The position numbers and the translations under genes are program-made. A model generated the notes under the pieces. That model ran no database searches, had not been told where the DNA came from, and saw only the letters and a list, made by a program, of their open reading frames with translations. 64,000 nt of DNA. Origin: Epinephelus fuscoguttatus (lineage: Eukaryota > Chordata > Actinopteri > Perciformes > Serranidae). This document shows, one piece after another, positions 62,901-64,000 of the stretch. The stretch spans positions 16,078,428 to 16,142,427 of the forward strand of contig NC_064759.1 of NCBI RefSeq assembly GCF_011397635.1. Direction: 5' to 3'. The first letter of the stretch is position 1; each line of letters starts with the position of its first letter.

Positions 62901-63740
62901 GACTATGCTCAAGGACCTCTCATAGTTGTAGTGACTAACATATTTTGAAAAACCTATTTTATTGTAGTCTTAACTACAGAAGTTCAAATACCATTTTTTT
63001 CCTTCCCTGTACCAATTGTGATACCTGAACCTGCGTGTCAGCCAGTACAGATTACCAATCAAATGCCAGTGTTGTTAGAAAAATAATATACAATGAAAAT
63101 AACATCTATACTACTAACCCATTTCCATGTCAAACCACTAAATAAAAGAAGATCATAAAGGCCATTTATCGTTTGTTTTTAGACCAAAGTGTATTCACAG
63201 ATATTCTAATAATAATAATTAGAGTACCACCCTCGAGGGGGTTTAAGTTTGTTAATAAATTAGGTGGTAACAGATCAGCATATAGACCTGCATTCTCGCC
63301 AATACCTTACCCAGCATTTCAGGCAGTATCAGAGGCATTTCCGACATTTTGGCCTTTGTCGTGGCTCAAAAACTGACATCCATAGAAAAGTTTAGTGTCA
63401 TTTTGAACCAGAGCATTTGCAGATTAATTCCATACCTGATATGTTAGGATCCATGAAAGTTAGGGACGATACGAGATGCTTTTGTTGTCTTCGCCACCAT
63501 CTTGAATATAAGGGGGCCTGCCCTGCACTCCCTGTTCCCCATCTTCATGCCCCCAGACACACCTGAAGGAGATCTGCACTTACTGAGTTTCACTTGTCTG
63601 TTATCAAGTAGCTCTGTGTGAACTGAGCGATGTCTCTGTTTTACAGGTGGGTCATCTTCAACGATCAGAAGGTGTGCGCTTCAGAGAAACCTCCCAAAGA
63701 CCTGGGATACCTCTACTTCTACCGAAGAGTGGCTGAATGA
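45707..63740 (+). CDS. usp5: Ubiquitin-specific peptidase 5 (isopeptidase T)
   Basis: USP5 takes apart unanchored polyubiquitin chains from their free C-terminus. Twenty exons join in frame to 848 aa: 45707-45814, 46381-46509, 46673-46739, 46846-46973, 47405-47550, 47898-48082, 48527-48621, 51525-51718, 51994-52065, 54327-54414, 54574-54699, 54778-54931, 55650-55812, 55900-55988, 58144-58329, 58721-58864, 58959-59101, 60081-60231, 60417-60501 and 63647-63740. The start [18 protein letters not shown] and RVHKDECA match human USP5. The ZnF-UBP has C197..C200, C217 and H230 with [14 protein letters not shown]. The Cys box is GNSCYLNS (about Cys333) and the His box GHYVCHIKK (about His808). Two UBA domains lie at about 648-690 and 710-755 ([24 protein letters not shown]). 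The 3' UTR runs past the window end. Confidence 0.96.
49085..49362. repeat. (TA)n/(TG)n microsatellite array
   Basis: Mostly TA dinucleotides with a short TG tract near 49230. A further TATG/TA piece (about 50986-51015) lies on the other side of the Tc1 insertion. The frames open across this array are simple-sequence artefacts. Confidence 0.9.
49365..50983 (-). mobile_element. Tc1/mariner transposon, full-length but defective
   Basis: The ends CAGTACAGGCCAAAAGTTTGG and their complement are flanked by TA on both sides (49363-49364 and 50984-50985), the Tc1/mariner target duplication. The inverted repeats are long, about 49365-49634 and 50712-50983 (around 270 bp). The element is 1.6 kb, lies in USP5 intron 7 and is transcribed antisense to USP5. 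It encodes a broken transposase. Confidence 0.92.
49526..50570 (-). pseudogene. Tc1-like DD34E transposase, broken
   Basis: The start [16 protein letters not shown] and the helix-turn-helix stretch [20 protein letters not shown] mark the N-terminal DNA-binding half. Catalytic landmarks are [21 protein letters not shown] and SPDLNPIE, giving the DD34E triad. The frame shifts near 50060 (the first frame runs on to a stop at 50046), and an in-frame TGA follows GLRLV near 49862. The copy is therefore inactive. The last ~35 codons lie inside the left inverted repeat. Confidence 0.88.
51410..51490 (+). repeat. Interspersed repeat fragment
   Basis: TTATTTATCCTTTATTTAGC, AGGAACATCCCATTAAGATA and CAAGATCTCT are related to 62415-62475 (CCTTTATTTAACCAGAAAGT, CCCATTGAGATTGAAAATCT). 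This is a phrase widespread in fish introns. The family is not named. Confidence 0.5.
52066..54326 (+). other. USP5 intron 9
   Basis: A 2.26-kb intron with no coding signal. Apart from the possible LTR fragment near its left end I see only AT-rich unique-looking DNA. The open frames at 53440-53883 and elsewhere have no recognisable domain. Confidence 0.5.
52157..52600 (-). mobile_element. Possible LTR fragment
   Basis: Read on the minus strand, this non-coding stretch ends with AATAAA, then CAGAGATCACCTCCGAAG and a terminal ...ATCTACACA, as an R-U5 end of a solo LTR might. No 5' boundary, target duplication or internal region was found. It could equally be an unrelated repeat. Confidence 0.3.
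56910..56982. repeat. (GGGAGA)n/(GA)n microsatellite
   Basis: About six GGGAGA units grade into a pure GA run. It creates Ser/Leu-rich and Arg/Glu-rich open frames that are artefacts. Confidence 0.9.
57007..57258 (+). pseudogene. Cys-rich ORF fragment in mobile element
   Basis: An 83-codon frame with a [18 protein letters not shown] stretch. The spacing of WC.C..C and CC.EW recalls the zinc-binding P2X7-C-terminal-like domain found in many repeated fish ORFs, but this is recall without a search. It lies between the inverted arms and runs into the right arm. It is probably a relic of the element's own protein, not a gene. Confidence 0.35.
60540..60940. mobile_element. hAT-like element, left part
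   Basis: It starts with the typical end CAGGGGTGTCAAACTCATTT and aligns with 37853-38240 (ATAACCTATAAATA, ACAAGTACATTCT, AAGTATTCAT). The match stops where a TTAA-type element begins. I could not find the matching right half beyond 62086. Confidence 0.65.
60941..62082. mobile_element. TTAA-type element with ~340-bp inverted repeats (Kolobok-like)
   Basis: The left arm 60941-61284 and right arm 61743-62082 are reverse complements with few mismatches, for example AACTTCGGTATTTTTCAACC and CGGAAGTTGTCCCCGCTCGG. TTAA follows the right end (62083-62086), with a TTA/TAA-like sequence at the left. The centre encodes a THAP-like frame on the minus strand. TTAA duplication plus THAP suggests the Kolobok superfamily; this is inference. 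It lies in the last USP5 intron. Confidence 0.75.
61375..61647 (-). pseudogene. THAP-like domain ORF, partial
   Basis: A 90-codon frame with [16 protein letters not shown], then [12 protein letters not shown] and a basic [13 protein letters not shown] stretch. This matches the later part of a THAP zinc-finger domain (FHRFP..W..., C..HF...D). The N-terminal Cys pair expected before FHRLP is not in this frame. No transposase catalytic region follows, so it is a truncated relic inside the element. Confidence 0.6.
62415..62530 (+). repeat. Interspersed repeat fragment
   Basis: CCTTTATTTAACCAGAAAGT, CCCATTGAGATTGAAAATCT and the TTTTACAACCAGCC that follows are a widespread fish intron repeat phrase, related to 51410-51490. 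Confidence 0.5.
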
Positions 63741-64000
63741 GACAAAGGAGCGTTACACTTGGGGTAAAGGAGGAGTAATGTGGACGCTAACACAAACACA
63801 CAAGACAACATTCATAGTCGCACCCCACCAAGCTCTTACAACTGCCCCGGCACGCTTCACAGCTGACGACAGTGTAAATAAATCCCTCAGATTGCATATA
63901 TACACAGTTAAATGAATTGGTGCAAATGTACAGATAAAGTGTTTGGGGGGGGGGGGGATTTTTGTTTTTGATCCTTCGATTACAAACCACGGGCCTGTTC
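63741..64000 (+). other. usp5: USP5 3' UTR (partial)
   Basis: The sequence after the USP5 stop codon continues to the window edge with no AATAAA seen, so the transcript end lies outside. It contains a run of about 12 G at 63947-63958, a likely length-variable tract. Confidence 0.6.

Noticed and set aside
1-64000. CRISPR array, prophage, operon or toxin-antitoxin system
   Set aside because: The DNA is intron-bearing vertebrate sequence. The tandem repeats seen are microsatellites or transposon cores without spacer structure.

Overview
The window reads as nuclear DNA of a ray-finned fish, probably a percomorph. It carries vertebrate genes split by GT-AG introns, many small DNA-transposon relics, a Tc1/mariner element, a tRNA-derived SINE, L2-type LINE tails and (TG)n, (GA)n and (TA)n microsatellites. 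No operons, CRISPR arrays or rRNA genes were seen. Nearly all real coding sequence belongs to five genes. Their exons were joined by hand; each join keeps one open frame from ATG to stop and gives a protein of the length expected for its family.

Layout: PEX5 (+, coding exons 5116-17599, 680 aa), then CDCA3 (+, 20330-22244, 431 aa), GNB3 (-, 27863-25488, 340 aa), P3H3 (-, 44985-36781, 736 aa, ending KDEL) and USP5 (+, 45707-63740, 848 aa). CDCA3 and GNB3 converge tail to tail. P3H3 and USP5 are head to head, with 721 bp between their start codons. From memory, these genes all lie in human 12p13, so this is a conserved but locally rearranged synteny block, not a functional operon. Their roles are unrelated: peroxisomal import, mitotic entry, cone phototransduction, collagen modification in the ER, and recycling of free ubiquitin chains.

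Non-coding DNA: 1-2320 holds old repeats and a diverged tandem duplication that runs into PEX5 exon 1. PEX5 introns carry a Harbinger-like MITE, an element with about 140-bp internal tandem repeats, a 38-bp perfect palindrome, a SINE and a TTAA-type MITE. The roughly 8.6 kb between GNB3 and P3H3 is gene-poor and holds several repeats, including a foldback element with a hAT-like MITE inside it. USP5 introns hold a complete but defective Tc1 copy, a long-inverted-repeat element with a Cys-rich ORF fragment, and a 1.14-kb TTAA-type element with a THAP-like ORF nested in an older hAT-like relic.

I found no convincing new multi-gene system. The most unusual items are the nested foldback elements, the Tc1 copy whose inverted repeats run into the transposase reading frame, the duplicated sequence abutting PEX5, and an exact intron loss in GNB3.
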